64,000 nucleotides of DNA from Sphaerisporangium sp040685555. GTDB lineage: Bacteria; Actinomycetota; Actinomycetes; Streptosporangiales; Streptosporangiaceae. Of the stretch, positions 35,512-44,514 are shown piece by piece (position 1 is the first letter of the stretch; each line of letters starts with the position of its first letter). The stretch lies in NCBI RefSeq assembly GCF_040685555.1, contig NZ_JBFBIK010000003.1, forward strand, positions 110,369 through 174,368, read 5' to 3'. Below the pieces are notes generated by a model. That model ran no database searches, was not told the DNA's origin, and worked only from the letters and a program-made list of their open reading frames with translations. A program made the translations under genes and the position numbers.

Positions 35512-37440
35512 ATGGACCGCGAGATCAGCCGCAGGGACTTCTTCGACGGGGTGGCGGCGGTGGCCGCGTGCGCGGCGTTCGGCTCGCGCACCCGCCACAC
35601 CGAAGCCGCCGTGGCGGGACACGCCGGCGGCTCCCTGGCCCTCCGCGCTCACGGCAGGAGCCGCGTGACGAGGCGCTCACCGGGACTCCAGGGCGACACG
35701 CCGGACTCCCTGGGCGTGGCGCACGCCCTGCGCGACGGCAGGTTCTGGCAGCGGGCGGGCACGCCGGAGCCCACCGGCGAGAGCTACGACCTGGTCGTGG
35801 TCGGCGCCGGCATCAGCGGCGTCACCGCCGCCTACACGTGGACACGGCGCGACCCACGCGCGCGGGTGCTCATCCTGGACAACCACGACGACGTCGGCGG
35901 CCACGCCCGCCGCAACGAGTTCCACCCCGCGGGACGCGTCGGGCCGCTGATCGGGCACGGCGGCTCGCGTTCGCTGTACGCGCCCTCGGCGTGGTCGCCC
36001 GACGGCAAGGACCTGCTCGCCGGCCTCGGGGTGCAGCCGCGCGCGACGCGCGGGCACCTCGACCCGGACCTCTACCCGGGCCTGCTGATGCACGACGGCG
36101 TCTTCTGCGACAGGGAGAGCTTCGGCGCCGACAAGCTCGTGGTGCTCCACCCGGGCAAGACGACCGCCCAGTGGGTCGCGGAGCTGCCGATCGCCGTCCA
36201 GGCAAGGAAGGACCTGGTCATGCTGTTCGACGATCCCCCCGACTGGTTCCCCGGCCTGCCGGACGAGGAGAAGAAGGAACGGCTGGCCGGGCTGACGTAC
36301 GCGGAGTTCCTCAGGGACGTCTGCCGGGTGCACCCCGACGCCGTCAGGTTCTGCCAGACGATGCCGAACACCACCTGGGCCTACGGCTCCGACGCGCTGG
36401 GCGCCATCGACGCGTGGGCGGGGGCGGACCGCTTCACCTATCCCGGCTTCGCGGGGCTGAGGCTCGACGGCACCAAGCCCTCGGCGTACAACTCGCCGAG
36501 GGTGGCCAGGAGCTGGGCGGCGAAGGACGCCGACGTGTACTGCTTTCCCGAGGGCAACCAGGCCCTGGTCCGCATGATGATCGCGCGCATGGTGCCCGGG
36601 TTCGCCGGGGCGGCCTCGATGGAGGAGATCACCACCACGTCCTTCGACTACGGCGGCCTCGACCGTCCCACCAACCGGGTACGGCTGCGCCTGTCGAGCA
36701 CGGTGGTGCTCGTACACAACGACGGCCCGGCCGACACGGCGACGACGGCGACCGTGGGCTACTTCGACGGCCACCGGGTCAGGACCGTGCGGGCGGGCGC
36801 GGTGGTCATGGCCTGCTGGAACATGGTGATCCCCCACCTGGTCCAGGACCTGCCGGCGGAGCAGAAGGAGGCCCTGCGCCAGGCGGTTAAGCTCCCGCTG
36901 GTGTCCGCGACGGCGCAGCTGCGCGATTGGCACGCGTTCAGGGAGGCGGGGATCCGCCGCGCCCGCTTCACCGGGGCTTACTGGGTCACCGCCGAGCTGG
37001 CCCCGCCGGTCAGCGTCGGCTCCTACCGCTGCCCGAGGACCCCGGACGAGCCGATCAACGTCCACCTGGTCCACACCCCGGCCACGCCGGGGATGGCGCC
37101 GAGGGACGCGGCGGTGGCGGGGCGCCACGCCCTGTTCGGCACGCCGTACGGCACGCTGGAGTACGGCGTCAGGGAACAGCTCACCAGGCTGCTCGGCCCC
37201 TGGGGGTTCGACCCGGCGCGCGACATCGAGGGGCTCACCGTCAACCGCTGGGGTCACGGGTACGCCCCCGAGTACGCGCGGCCGTGGGACGCGTTCTACC
37301 CGGACGGGCCGTTCCCCGCCGACACCGCACGGCGGCGCTTCGGGCGCATCGCGATCGCCAACTCCGACTCGGTGCCCGGGGCGGACGCCGACGCCGCCGT
37401 CAGCGCGGCCTACAGGGCCGTACGAGAGCTGTCAGTTTGA
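35512..37440 (+). CDS. Tat-exported FAD-dependent amine oxidase (spermidine dehydrogenase-like)
   Basis: 642 residues from ATG 35512. A twin-arginine signal (SRRDFFDGVAAVAACAAFG) starts the protein. The FAD motif VVGAGISGVTAAY follows near residue 95, with an acidic LILDNHDDVGGHARR strand end. Later VYCFPEGNQALVRMMIARM and the C-terminal GRIAIANSDS complete the flavin fold. Relatives oxidise polyamines in the periplasm or wall space. The frame is open to ATG 35446 with GCGGA upstream, so a 664-residue form is possible. Confidence 0.82.
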   Translation: MDREISRRDFFDGVAAVAACAAFGSRTRHTEAAVAGHAGGSLALRAHGRSRVTRRSPGLQGDTPDSLGVAHALRDGRFWQRAGTPEPTGESYDLVVVGAGISGVTAAYTWTRRDPRARVLILDNHDDVGGHARRNEFHPAGRVGPLIGHGGSRSLYAPSAWSPDGKDLLAGLGVQPRATRGHLDPDLYPGLLMHDGVFCDRESFGADKLVVLHPGKTTAQWVAELPIAVQARKDLVMLFDDPPDWFPGLPDEEKKERLAGLTYAEFLRDVCRVHPDAVRFCQTMPNTTWAYGSDALGAIDAWAGADRFTYPGFAGLRLDGTKPSAYNSPRVARSWAAKDADVYCFPEGNQALVRMMIARMVPGFAGAASMEEITTTSFDYGGLDRPTNRVRLRLSSTVVLVHNDGPADTATTATVGYFDGHRVRTVRAGAVVMACWNMVIPHLVQDLPAEQKEALRQAVKLPLVSATAQLRDWHAFREAGIRRARFTGAYWVTAELAPPVSVGSYRCPRTPDEPINVHLVHTPATPGMAPRDAAVAGRHALFGTPYGTLEYGVREQLTRLLGPWGFDPARDIEGLTVNRWGHGYAPEYARPWDAFYPDGPFPADTARRRFGRIAIANSDSVPGADADAAVSAAYRAVRELSV

Positions 37441-37547
37441 GGACCGGGGGCGGCGGATCATCGTGAAGGCCCACGAGGTGTCGGGCTGCGGGGCAGGGAG
37501 TACACCAGCTCGAAGATCACGTACGGCACGGCGAGCGGCACGTGTGC

Positions 37548-38372
37548 TCAGGCCACCTCGCCGGCGGAGAGGCCGGTGACGGCGAGGCTGGCGTCCCAGA
37601 GCGCGGCGGCGAGGCCCGGGTCGGTCATGCCCTTGGTCGCCGACGCCGGGGCGCTCCTTGCGAAGTAGCGCCCGCTGTGCTTGGTGCCGTCCGGAGAGGT
37701 CGCCAGGTGGACCAGCGTGCTCGCGCCCTGCTCGGGCGTGCTCGCGACTCCGGGGATCACCATCAGCAGCTTCATGTAGAGGCTGCCGGGCGCGAAGCCC
37801 GTCCTGATCACGCCGGGGTGGAAGCAGGTGGCGGCCACTCCGCGCCGGGCCAGCGCGACCGTGAAAAGCGCGTTCGCCTGCTTGGTGTCGCCGTACTGCA
37901 GCCAGGCGCTCCAGCGCCTTCCCGACCTGTCGAGGTCGGCGGGGTCGAGACGGCCGGTCCTCGCTGCGCCCGAAGAGGTGGTGACCACCCTGCCGCCGGA
38001 CGCGATGACGCGGTCGAGAAGAAGGTTGGTCAGCAGGAACGGCGACAGATGGTTGACCTGGATCATCATCTCGTGGCCGTCGCGGGTGAGCCGCCTGTTC
38101 ATCGACATGACCCCGGCGTTGTTGGCGAGCACGTCGATGCGCTCATATCGGTCGAGAAGGTCGGCGGCGAGCCGGGTGACGTCCTCGAACGAGGTGAAGT
38201 CGGCCGTGGCGATGTCGGGACGGCGGCCCGAGACCTCGGCGAGGCGGCCGGCGACCGCGTCCAGCTTGGCGCGGGAGCGTCCAACCAGAACCACGTCGTG
38301 CCCGGCGCGGGCGAGCCCCTCGGCGGCGGCCGCACCAATGCCCGCACTGGCCCCCGTAATCACAGTAATCAT
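37548..38372 (-). CDS. Short-chain dehydrogenase/reductase
   Basis: 274 residues. The coenzyme motif is TGASAGIG (near 6-13), NNAGVMS follows near 88, and the catalytic residues are S in TTSSGAAR and Y/K in YGDTKQAN. Arg in GRSRAK after the second strand suggests NADP(H). The family reduces or oxidises alcohols, ketones and retinol-like substrates; the substrate is unknown. It is divergent from the conservon, with a gap of 110 bases. Confidence 0.87.
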   Translation of the reverse strand: MITVITGASAGIGAAAAEGLARAGHDVVLVGRSRAKLDAVAGRLAEVSGRRPDIATADFTSFEDVTRLAADLLDRYERIDVLANNAGVMSMNRRLTRDGHEMMIQVNHLSPFLLTNLLLDRVIASGGRVVTTSSGAARTGRLDPADLDRSGRRWSAWLQYGDTKQANALFTVALARRGVAATCFHPGVIRTGFAPGSLYMKLLMVIPGVASTPEQGASTLVHLATSPDGTKHSGRYFARSAPASATKGMTDPGLAAALWDASLAVTGLSAGEVA

Positions 38373-38482
38373 CTGTCCTCCAGTACGCCGGAACCCTATC
38401 GGTGCTAGCCTTCTGTGCGATCTTCCGGAGGTGCATTTCCCCCTAAATGCGGCTAGACCCTCCGAGCGATGCAGGAGTGACC

Positions 38483-41122
38483 ATGGGTTCTGGAAAGCGG
38501 TCCATCCGCTTCAAGATCTTTTCCTTACTACTCCTTCCCCTGCTGTCGCTCAGCGCTTTGTGGGGATTTGTCCTAAATCTCACGATCGGTGATGGCATCT
38601 CGCTCCTGAGCGCGAACGCGGTCTACCAGGGCGTCGGCGTGACTTCAACCGATCTGGGGCTCCAGATTCAGGCCGAGCGTGCGCTGTCCGCCGGCACCCT
38701 CAGCGTGCGGGCCGGCGACCAGAACCGGCTCGCCGTCCAGCGGCACGCCACGGACAAGTCGCTCGCCCAGTTCCGCGCCGCCGGCATCAAGCAGGCGGCC
38801 GAGGGATCGCTCAGCGACGCGATGAACACCGCGCTGACGGCCCTGCTCGACGAGCTTGAGCACCTGCCCAGCATCCGGGCCGACGTGGACACCGCGCAGT
38901 CGAGCCGGCTGGAGACCACGCAGTCGTACAACCACATCATGGACGCGCTCTTCCGCGTGTACGACCGAATGGTCTCGGTGCCCGACCTGGCGATCTTCGA
39001 GCAGGCCGGGGCGATGCAGGCCATGGGCAACGGCCGCGAGACCATCGCCCGCGAGAACGCGCTGATGAGCGGGGCCATCACCACGGGCGGGCTCTCCGAC
39101 GCCGAGTACGTCGCCTTCTCCGAGTGGGCCGCCAACCGGCGCCTGCTGTACGCCAAGGGCATGTCCACGCTGGACCAGGAGCTGCGCAAGCCGTACGAGG
39201 AGGTCTTCGCCTCCCCGACCTTCAAGCGCTTCACCGGCATGGAGCAGGACCTCGTCAACAAGGCCCGTGCCGGCGGCCCGCTGCCCGACTCACTCGCCAA
39301 GTGGCAGCCGATCACCGACAACCTCTCGGCCATGCTCGACCAGGTGAACGCGAAGGCGTCCGCCACCCTGGCCGACCGCGCCAAGAGCGTCGCCACCGGC
39401 ATCCTGATCCGCATCGGCCTCGCGGGCGGCCTCGGCCTCGTCGCCGTCGTCGCGTCGATCATCATCTCTGTCCGCTTCGGCCGCCGCCTCGTGCGGGAGC
39501 TGGCCGACCTGCGCAACTCCGCCCGCGAGCTGGCCGACGTACGGCTCCCGAGGGTCGTCGAGCGGCTGCGCAGGGGCGAGGAGGTCGACGTCGAGACCGA
39601 GGCCCCGCCGATCGTCGGCGGCGACTCCGTCGAGATCGCCGACGTCGCCATGGCGTTCAGCTCCGTGCAGCGCACCGCCGTGGAGGCGGCCGTGGGCCAG
39701 TCGAACCTGCGCAGGGGCGTCAGCCAGGTCTTCCTCAACCTCGCCCGGCGCAAGCAGGGCCTGCTGCACCGCCAGCTCACGCTGCTCGACGCCATGCAGC
39801 GTCGCGCCAGGGAGCCCGAGGCACTGGACGACCTGTTCCACCTCGACCACCTGACCACCCGGATGCGCCGCCACGCGGAGAGCCTGATCATCCTGTCGGG
39901 CGCGGCGCCGGGCCGGGCCTGGCGCAAGCCGGTTCCCGTCCTCGACATCGTGCGCGCCGCCGTGGCCGAGGTTGAGGACTACACCCGGGTCAACGTTCTT
40001 CCCCTGCCGAACGCCTACCTCAGCGGCACTGCGGTCGCGGACCTCATCCACCTCATCGCCGAGCTGATAGAGAACGCGACGATGTTCTCTCCCCCGCAGA
40101 CGCGCGTGCAGGTACGCGGCGACTCGGTGGCCAACGGCTTCGTCGTCGAGATCGAGGACCGGGGTCTCGGCCTGACCCCGCAGGAGTACGCCTCGATCAA
40201 CGACCGGCTCGCCAACCCTCCGGAGTTCGACCTGGCGGACAGCGACAGGCTCGGCCTGTTCGTCGTCGGCCGGCTCGCCGCGCGCAACGGCGTCAGCGTG
40301 ATCCTGCGCGCGTCGCCGTACGGGGGCACGACGGCCATCGCGCTCATTCCGAAAGAACTGGTGGCCGACGACGGCTCACCGACCCCCATCCCGGGCTCCC
40401 TCGCCGAGACCGGTCCGCTGCCCGCCCGGGACTCCCTCACCGGCAGGACGTCACAGCAGCCTCCGGCGCTCGCCGGCGAGCCGCGCGCCGGGGCATCGCT
40501 GTTCTTCACCCCGCCGAGCGCGCGGTCGCCCGAGTCGGCGCCCTCGCTGACCGTCGTGCCGAGCATCGCCGACACCGGCCCGATCGACACCTCTGGCATG
40601 GGAGGCACGGGCAGGCCGCTGGCCGACGCCGAGGATCCCCCCTCGAAGGGGCTGCCGTCGCGCACCTCCGCGTCCAAGGGCACCCACAGGGGCCTGCCGC
40701 GCCGGGTACGCCAGGCCAACATGGCCCCGCAGCTCCGGGAGACCACCGGCCCCCTCGCCGCTCCCACACCCCCCGCTCCCGCCGGACGGCCGGGAGGCTC
40801 AGAGATCGGACGATCCAGCCTTTCCGGACAAATCGAGCGATCTCCGGACGAGGCTCGTGCTATGTTCTCCGCTTTCCAGCAAGGAGGACGCCGAGGACGC
40901 GCCGAAGCCGATCAGGAACCGCCGGGGGTCGTGCCAGAGAACGAGGGCCGGCCGAACGAGCCCGCGAGCAGGCGCGACGACGAGAATCCCCTCCAGGGCC
41001 GGGCATCCGAGACCCCTGAAGGAGCCACTGCGGGCCCGAGCGAGCGTGACCAAAAGCACGAGCTGCGCAACCATAGTGAGGGTTACGTACATCAGACGAC
41101 TGGCGAGAAGGGTGACGAATGA
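38483..41122 (+). CDS. cvnA: Conservon sensor kinase-like protein CvnA (NIT domain)
   Basis: About 879 residues. Two membrane helices (about 15-35 and 305-330) flank an extracytoplasmic nitrate/nitrite-sensing-type region. A HAMP-like segment and HATPase domain follow: N-box IAELIENATMFSPP, G1 EIEDRGLGL and G2 GLFVVGRLAARNG. No classic H-box is evident, as in other CvnA proteins. The long C-terminal tail (about 640 on) is Pro/Ser-rich and disordered. The ATG at 38483 has AGGAG five bases upstream. CvnABCD systems resemble eukaryotic G-protein-coupled signalling. The stop overlaps cvnB (ATGA). Confidence 0.92.
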   Translation: MGSGKRSIRFKIFSLLLLPLLSLSALWGFVLNLTIGDGISLLSANAVYQGVGVTSTDLGLQIQAERALSAGTLSVRAGDQNRLAVQRHATDKSLAQFRAAGIKQAAEGSLSDAMNTALTALLDELEHLPSIRADVDTAQSSRLETTQSYNHIMDALFRVYDRMVSVPDLAIFEQAGAMQAMGNGRETIARENALMSGAITTGGLSDAEYVAFSEWAANRRLLYAKGMSTLDQELRKPYEEVFASPTFKRFTGMEQDLVNKARAGGPLPDSLAKWQPITDNLSAMLDQVNAKASATLADRAKSVATGILIRIGLAGGLGLVAVVASIIISVRFGRRLVRELADLRNSARELADVRLPRVVERLRRGEEVDVETEAPPIVGGDSVEIADVAMAFSSVQRTAVEAAVGQSNLRRGVSQVFLNLARRKQGLLHRQLTLLDAMQRRAREPEALDDLFHLDHLTTRMRRHAESLIILSGAAPGRAWRKPVPVLDIVRAAVAEVEDYTRVNVLPLPNAYLSGTAVADLIHLIAELIENATMFSPPQTRVQVRGDSVANGFVVEIEDRGLGLTPQEYASINDRLANPPEFDLADSDRLGLFVVGRLAARNGVSVILRASPYGGTTAIALIPKELVADDGSPTPIPGSLAETGPLPARDSLTGRTSQQPPALAGEPRAGASLFFTPPSARSPESAPSLTVVPSIADTGPIDTSGMGGTGRPLADAEDPPSKGLPSRTSASKGTHRGLPRRVRQANMAPQLRETTGPLAAPTPPAPAGRPGGSEIGRSSLSGQIERSPDEARAMFSAFQQGGRRGRAEADQEPPGVVPENEGRPNEPASRRDDENPLQGRASETPEGATAGPSERDQKHELRNHSEGYVHQTTGEKGDE

Positions 41123-41526
41123 CCGGCAAAGTGTCGTCTAACGGCGAACTCAACTGGCTCCTCGACGATCTCATCAGCAGGGTCGCCGCCGTGCGCCAGG
41201 CGGTCATCCTCTCCACCGACGGCCTCGTCGTCGGAGCCTCCAAGGGCTTCAGCAGGGAGGACGCGGAGCACCTCTCGGCTGTGGCCTCCGGCTTCCAGAG
41301 TCTCGCCCGCGGCGCCGGACGCCACTTCGGCGGCGGTGAGGTGCGGCAGACCATCGTCGAGATGGAGTCCGCGTTCCTCTTCGTGACGGCGGCCGGCACC
41401 GGCACCTGCCTGGCCGTGCTGAGCAGCTCGGACGCCGACGTGGGCCACATCGCCTACGAGATGGCGATGCTGGTCAAGCGCGTCGGCCAGCACATCTCCA
41501 CCAACCCCCGGCGGACGTTGTCATGA
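41119..41526 (+). CDS. cvnB: Roadblock/LC7 protein CvnB
   Basis: 135 residues of roadblock fold: LNWLLDDLISRVAAVRQAVILSTDGL, DAEHLSAVASGFQSLARG and VRQTIVEMESAFLFV. CvnB probably regulates nucleotide exchange or hydrolysis by the GTPase CvnD. Its ATG overlaps the cvnA stop by four bases and its own stop overlaps cvnC. A paralogue without the rest of the operon is at 46500-46886. Confidence 0.93.
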   Translation: MTGKVSSNGELNWLLDDLISRVAAVRQAVILSTDGLVVGASKGFSREDAEHLSAVASGFQSLARGAGRHFGGGEVRQTIVEMESAFLFVTAAGTGTCLAVLSSSDADVGHIAYEMAMLVKRVGQHISTNPRRTLS

Positions 41527-41897
41527 CGACCCGTGGCGAGCAGTGGCTCGACGAGGAGGCCGGGCCGATCGTACGGCCCTATGCCCTTATCCGTGGCCGT
41601 ACGCGGTCGTCGGGTGACAATCTGGACCTGATCGCTATGGTCACGGCGACCGGGTCTCCGTACACTGGCGAGGCCGGTCTCGGCCCCGAGGAGCTACGCA
41701 TCCTCGAGCTGGCCGACCGGCCGATGTCTGTCGCGGACATCGCCTCCGAGATCGACCTGCCGCTCGGCGTGGTCCGCGTTCTCCTCGGCGATCTCCAAGA
41801 TCAGGGCATGATCAGCGTACGAGCTCCCGCCCAGACGGGACCGCGCCCAAATGAGCGCATTCTCAAGGAAGTGATCAATGGCCTACGAGCCCTCTGA
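41523..41897 (+). CDS. cvnC: DUF742 protein CvnC
   Basis: 124 residues. It starts with an acidic segment and IVRPYALIRGRT, then a winged-helix-like DUF742 core (LRILELADRPMSVADIASEIDLPLGVVRVLLGDLQDQGMI). In conservons it links kinase and GTPase, but its biochemistry is not settled. Its 3' end overlaps cvnD by 20 bases. Confidence 0.92.
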   Translation: MTTRGEQWLDEEAGPIVRPYALIRGRTRSSGDNLDLIAMVTATGSPYTGEAGLGPEELRILELADRPMSVADIASEIDLPLGVVRVLLGDLQDQGMISVRAPAQTGPRPNERILKEVINGLRAL

Positions 41898-42453
41898 GGA
41901 GCCCGTCGCTCTCAAGATCTTGGTGGCGGGCGGCTTCGGCGTGGGGAAGACCACGCTGGTCGGAGCGATCAGCGAGATCAGGCCCCTGCGCACCGAAGAG
42001 GTCCTCTCCGACCGAGGCATCGGCGTCGACGACATCGACGGCGTCGAGGGCAAGACGACCACCACGGTGGCCATGGACTTCGGGCGGATCACCATCCGCG
42101 AGGGCCTCGTGGTCTACCTGTTCGGCACGCCGGGCCAGGAGCGCTTCTGGTTCATGTGGGACGAGCTGTCCTACGGCGCGCTGGGCGCGGTCGTCCTCGC
42201 CGACACGCGGCGCCTCACCGACTGCTTCCCCTCGATCGACTACTTCGAGCAGCGCGGCACGCCGTTCATCGTCGCGGTCAACTGCTTCGACGGAGCCGAC
42301 AAGCACGAGGCCGAGGACGTCCGCATCGCCCTGGACCTCGACCCGGACATCCCGGTCATCCTCTGCGACGTACGCCGCCGCGCCTCCGCCAAGGTAGTCC
42401 TCGTGACCCTGGTCGAACACGCCCTCCGCACCCTCACCCCAGCCGCCGGATAG
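41878..42453 (+). CDS. cvnD: Small GTPase CvnD
   Basis: 191 residues. The P-loop is GGFGVGKT (18-25), followed by a Thr-rich switch I (EGKTTTTVAMDFG) and a DxxG-like switch II in which FGTPGQERF replaces DTAGQ. VNCFDG stands where NKxD is expected. This is the usual form of the conservon/MglA-like GTPases. It would be the output of the CvnA-CvnC complex. Confidence 0.93.
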   Translation: MAYEPSEEPVALKILVAGGFGVGKTTLVGAISEIRPLRTEEVLSDRGIGVDDIDGVEGKTTTTVAMDFGRITIREGLVVYLFGTPGQERFWFMWDELSYGALGAVVLADTRRLTDCFPSIDYFEQRGTPFIVAVNCFDGADKHEAEDVRIALDLDPDIPVILCDVRRRASAKVVLVTLVEHALRTLTPAAG

Positions 42454-42633
42454 GAGACACCACCCCTCGCCCCGGATGCCAGGTACGCAGATCGGCCCAA
42501 CGTTCATGATCACGCGTGCAGAAGAACATGGCGACTCAAGACGGGTCCTGAGTGGCGATAGTTCGGCGAATCCATCTGGTGAGGGTGTCATCTCTGGAAG
42601 ACTGATCGGACACGGAGCGTGATGCGTCGACCT

Positions 42634-42663
42634 TTGACGGTGTTCGGGTCGGCCAGGTAGGCT
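42634..42663 (+). promoter_or_regulatory. Promoter for the possible small RNA
   Basis: TTGACG (42634-42639), an 18-base spacer and TAGGCT (42658-42663). Transcription would start near 42670. No ribosome site precedes the terminator that follows. Confidence 0.45.
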
Positions 42664-42669
42664 GCTCTC

Positions 42670-42745
42670 ATTACAACCCCGTGCGTGGCTTCGTTCACGC
42701 ACGCATTGCGTCTCCGGGGAGCCTTCGGGCTCCCCGCATTTGTTT
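42670..42745 (+). ncRNA. Possible small RNA of about 75 nt
   Basis: Between a good promoter and a strong terminator lies a short non-coding segment. It has a stem GTGCGTG (42681-42687) / CACGCAC (42696-42702), then a single-stranded stretch and the UUCG-capped terminator. The compact promoter-stem-terminator layout suggests a free-standing small RNA rather than a leader. The alternative is a terminated leader of the NYN-protein remnant. Confidence 0.4.
42715..42736 (+). terminator. Strong terminator with UUCG loop
   Basis: CGGGGAGCC (42715-42723), loop TTCG, GGCTCCCCG (42728-42736), then CATTTGTTT. A perfect 9-bp stem with a T-rich tail. Confidence 0.85.
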
Positions 42746-42778
42746 CCGGGACCAGACGCGATGTTCAAGGGTTACAGG

Positions 42779-42895
42779 ATGACTGCACGTCGAATCAGGA
42801 TCTTCATCGACTTCTGGAACTTCCAGTTGAGCTGGAACTCCACCATGGATCCGAAGCAGTGTGACTGGCGTGCGTTACCCCCTGCCGTGGTCAGC
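42779..42895 (+). pseudogene. 5' fragment of a NYN/LabA-type RNase gene
   Basis: ATG 42779 begins TARRIRIFIDFWNFQLSWN, the first strand of NYN-domain proteins with the catalytic Asp (FIDFWNF). About 38 codons remain up to CDWRALPPAVV. After that the DNA is better explained as the reverse-strand tail of the neighbouring gene. The other conserved Asp residues and the rest of the domain are gone. Confidence 0.6.
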
Positions 42896-43029
42896 GCGGC
42901 AGCGTCGGTGCTCGCGACGACAAGGTCCGACAGGCCTAAAAGGGCCGCGCTGTCATCCTCCGTCAAACCGGCCTGCCGGAGCCGTGCCGCCATGTCCGAA
43001 GCAGTGCGACGAAGATGCGCCCGCTCCTC

Positions 43030-43290
43030 CTAGTAGGAGGCGAGGAGTTCCTGCGGAACGCCAGATATCTCGTACACATACTCAACCGAGATCGGGACAT
43101 CCTCGGGCAGATCAAGGACGAAGTGCTTGACCGCCTCGACCTCCTCGAAGAGCTCCGCGAGCGTGCGGCCGGTCACCCCGGACCGGATGGGTGCATCGAG
43201 AGGGTCGGCGCCCCAAACCACGATCTTCGTATCGAGCGTCTCCTCAAGAGTGACACGAAACTTCAGGTGGCGAGTGATCGGCACGGTCAT
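43030..43290 (-). CDS. Small HicB/DUF1902-like protein, possibly cut by an in-frame TAG
   Basis: 86 residues: TVPITRHLKFRVTLEET, DPLDAPIRSGVTGRTLAELFEEVEAV and VPISVEYVYEISGVPQELL. This resembles small HicB-like antitoxins with a beta-rich sheet and a regular helix. The ATG at 43290 has AGGAGGG nine bases upstream. The TAG at 43030-43032 is followed in the same frame by EERAHLRRTASDMAARLRQAGL and EDDSAALLGLS, which reads like a real helical tail. The gene may therefore be truncated by a nonsense change. I see no toxin gene next to it. Confidence 0.5.
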   Translation of the reverse strand: MTVPITRHLKFRVTLEETLDTKIVVWGADPLDAPIRSGVTGRTLAELFEEVEAVKHFVLDLPEDVPISVEYVYEISGVPQELLASY

Positions 43291-43449
43291 CGCAGCCAGC
43301 CCTCCTGGTAAGTGCTCAACACGCGGCCACGGTAGCCGGGGAGCCTCGCCTCGTCTTGGGAACCACAGGCTGGGGCCCAAGCTGGTACCGGAAGGAGCCT
43401 GCGTGTCATGGACCCCAAGTCGGGGTCGCTCGCAAACCAGACGACGTGC

Positions 43450-43653
43450 CTACGGCATGCCGAATCGGCGAGTCTTCACACCGCTGATGAACGCATGCCA
43501 TTCATCAGACGTGAAGCTCAGCGTTGGCTCGCTGAGGTTCTTGCTGTCACGTACTGCCCGACCGCCGCTAGGGACAGTTGCCACCTCGACGCAGTTATCG
43601 CCTGTTCCGCTGTAGCTACTCTTGCGCCACGCAAGAAAGGTGCTGTGATCCAC
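43450..43653 (-). CDS. DUF397 protein, module 2
   Basis: 67 residues with AWRKSSYSG, DNCVEVATVPSGGRAVRDSKN and a C-terminal EWHAFISGVKTRRFG. The GTG at 43653 lies nine bases after the XRE stop, with AGAGG across the boundary. It is the counterpart of 14813-15016 and the likely partner of the adjacent regulator. Confidence 0.88.
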   Translation of the reverse strand: MDHSTFLAWRKSSYSGTGDNCVEVATVPSGGRAVRDSKNLSEPTLSFTSDEWHAFISGVKTRRFGMP

Positions 43654-43662
43654 TGTTTCGGC

Positions 43663-44514
43663 CTACCTCTTCAGTTGATCCGCTAATGCGGCCATGTGCT
43701 GCACGGACTCATCAGGAGATAGGGCAAGTCCCTGCACCTGGCTATAAATGAGCGTATAGCGCCGGAGTTCCTCTGGGGTCTCCAACCAGAGGTCGTCTGT
43801 TGCGGTCTCCATGTACACCAGGCTCGGATCATCTGGAGACGGGAAGTCCAAGATCAGAAATGCGCCTCCCGTCATGGCCGGGTGTGAACCGACGGAGAGC
43901 GGCAGAACCTGGACGGTCACGTTAGGCCGGGCCGCCACGTCGATCAGGTGCCTAAGCTGCGCGCACATCACCTCCGGCCCGCCGGTCATCCGATGCAACG
44001 CGGCCTCGTCGATGACGACGACCAATGCGGGTGGGTCCTCACGGGAAATGATCTGCTGACGCGTCAATCTGGCTTGGACGCGGCGTTCGATGACGGCTGG
44101 GTCGAGAACTTGCCCACCTCGGAGCATGGCTGCCGTGTAAGCAGCCGTCTGGAGCAAGCCGGGGATCAGAAGGGCCTCGTATGTCCGGATCATCGAGGCG
44201 CCGGCTTCGAAGTCGGGCAAGGAACTTCGGAAGACGTCCTGGTAGTCAGCCCACCAGCCACGCTGGCGCGACTCTCTAGCGAGGGTCATCAATGCTTCCC
44301 GGCGTGGCCCGTCTGTGACTTGGTAGAGGTCCAGTAGCCCTCTGATGTCATGTGGAGCTGGTCGTTTCCATTCGTTGCGTTCCATCCGTGTGATCTTGGA
44401 CGGATCCCAGTCCAGGTGCTTGGCAGCTTCGGCGGCAGTCAGTCCAGTCTCAATACGGAGCTGGCGGAGGGCAGCGGATAGCCGTCGTCGCTTGACGGTG
44501 GGGCTGCTCGTCAT
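43663..44514 (-). CDS. XRE-family regulator with DUF5753, module 2
   Basis: 283 residues, clearly a paralogue of 13965-14813: TVKRRRLS near the start, AAKHLDWDPSKITRMER in the helix-turn-helix, then RQRGWW, YQDVFRSSLPDFEAGAS and IPGLLQT. The ATG at 44514 has GAGGAG upstream. It is divergent from the zinc-motif gene at 44871, the same geometry as module 1. It probably represses its own promoter and perhaps the divergent operon. Confidence 0.88.
   Translation of the reverse strand: MTSSPTVKRRRLSAALRQLRIETGLTAAEAAKHLDWDPSKITRMERNEWKRPAPHDIRGLLDLYQVTDGPRREALMTLARESRQRGWWADYQDVFRSSLPDFEAGASMIRTYEALLIPGLLQTAAYTAAMLRGGQVLDPAVIERRVQARLTRQQIISREDPPALVVVIDEAALHRMTGGPEVMCAQLRHLIDVAARPNVTVQVLPLSVGSHPAMTGGAFLILDFPSPDDPSLVYMETATDDLWLETPEELRRYTLIYSQVQGLALSPDESVQHMAALADQLKR

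Noticed and set aside
35677..37257. Long reverse-strand open frame opposite the amine-oxidase gene
   Set aside because: It is the usual antisense shadow of GC-rich codon use; it has no ribosome site or recognisable motif, and the plus-strand frame has clear FAD motifs.
37445..37545. Reverse-strand peptide VPLAVPYVIFELVYSL
   Set aside because: It resembles a membrane-helix fragment, but about 30 codons without context are not enough to call a remnant.
43030..43290. Complete toxin-antitoxin pair
   Set aside because: Only one antitoxin-like gene is visible; the neighbouring NYN fragment lacks most of its catalytic domain.
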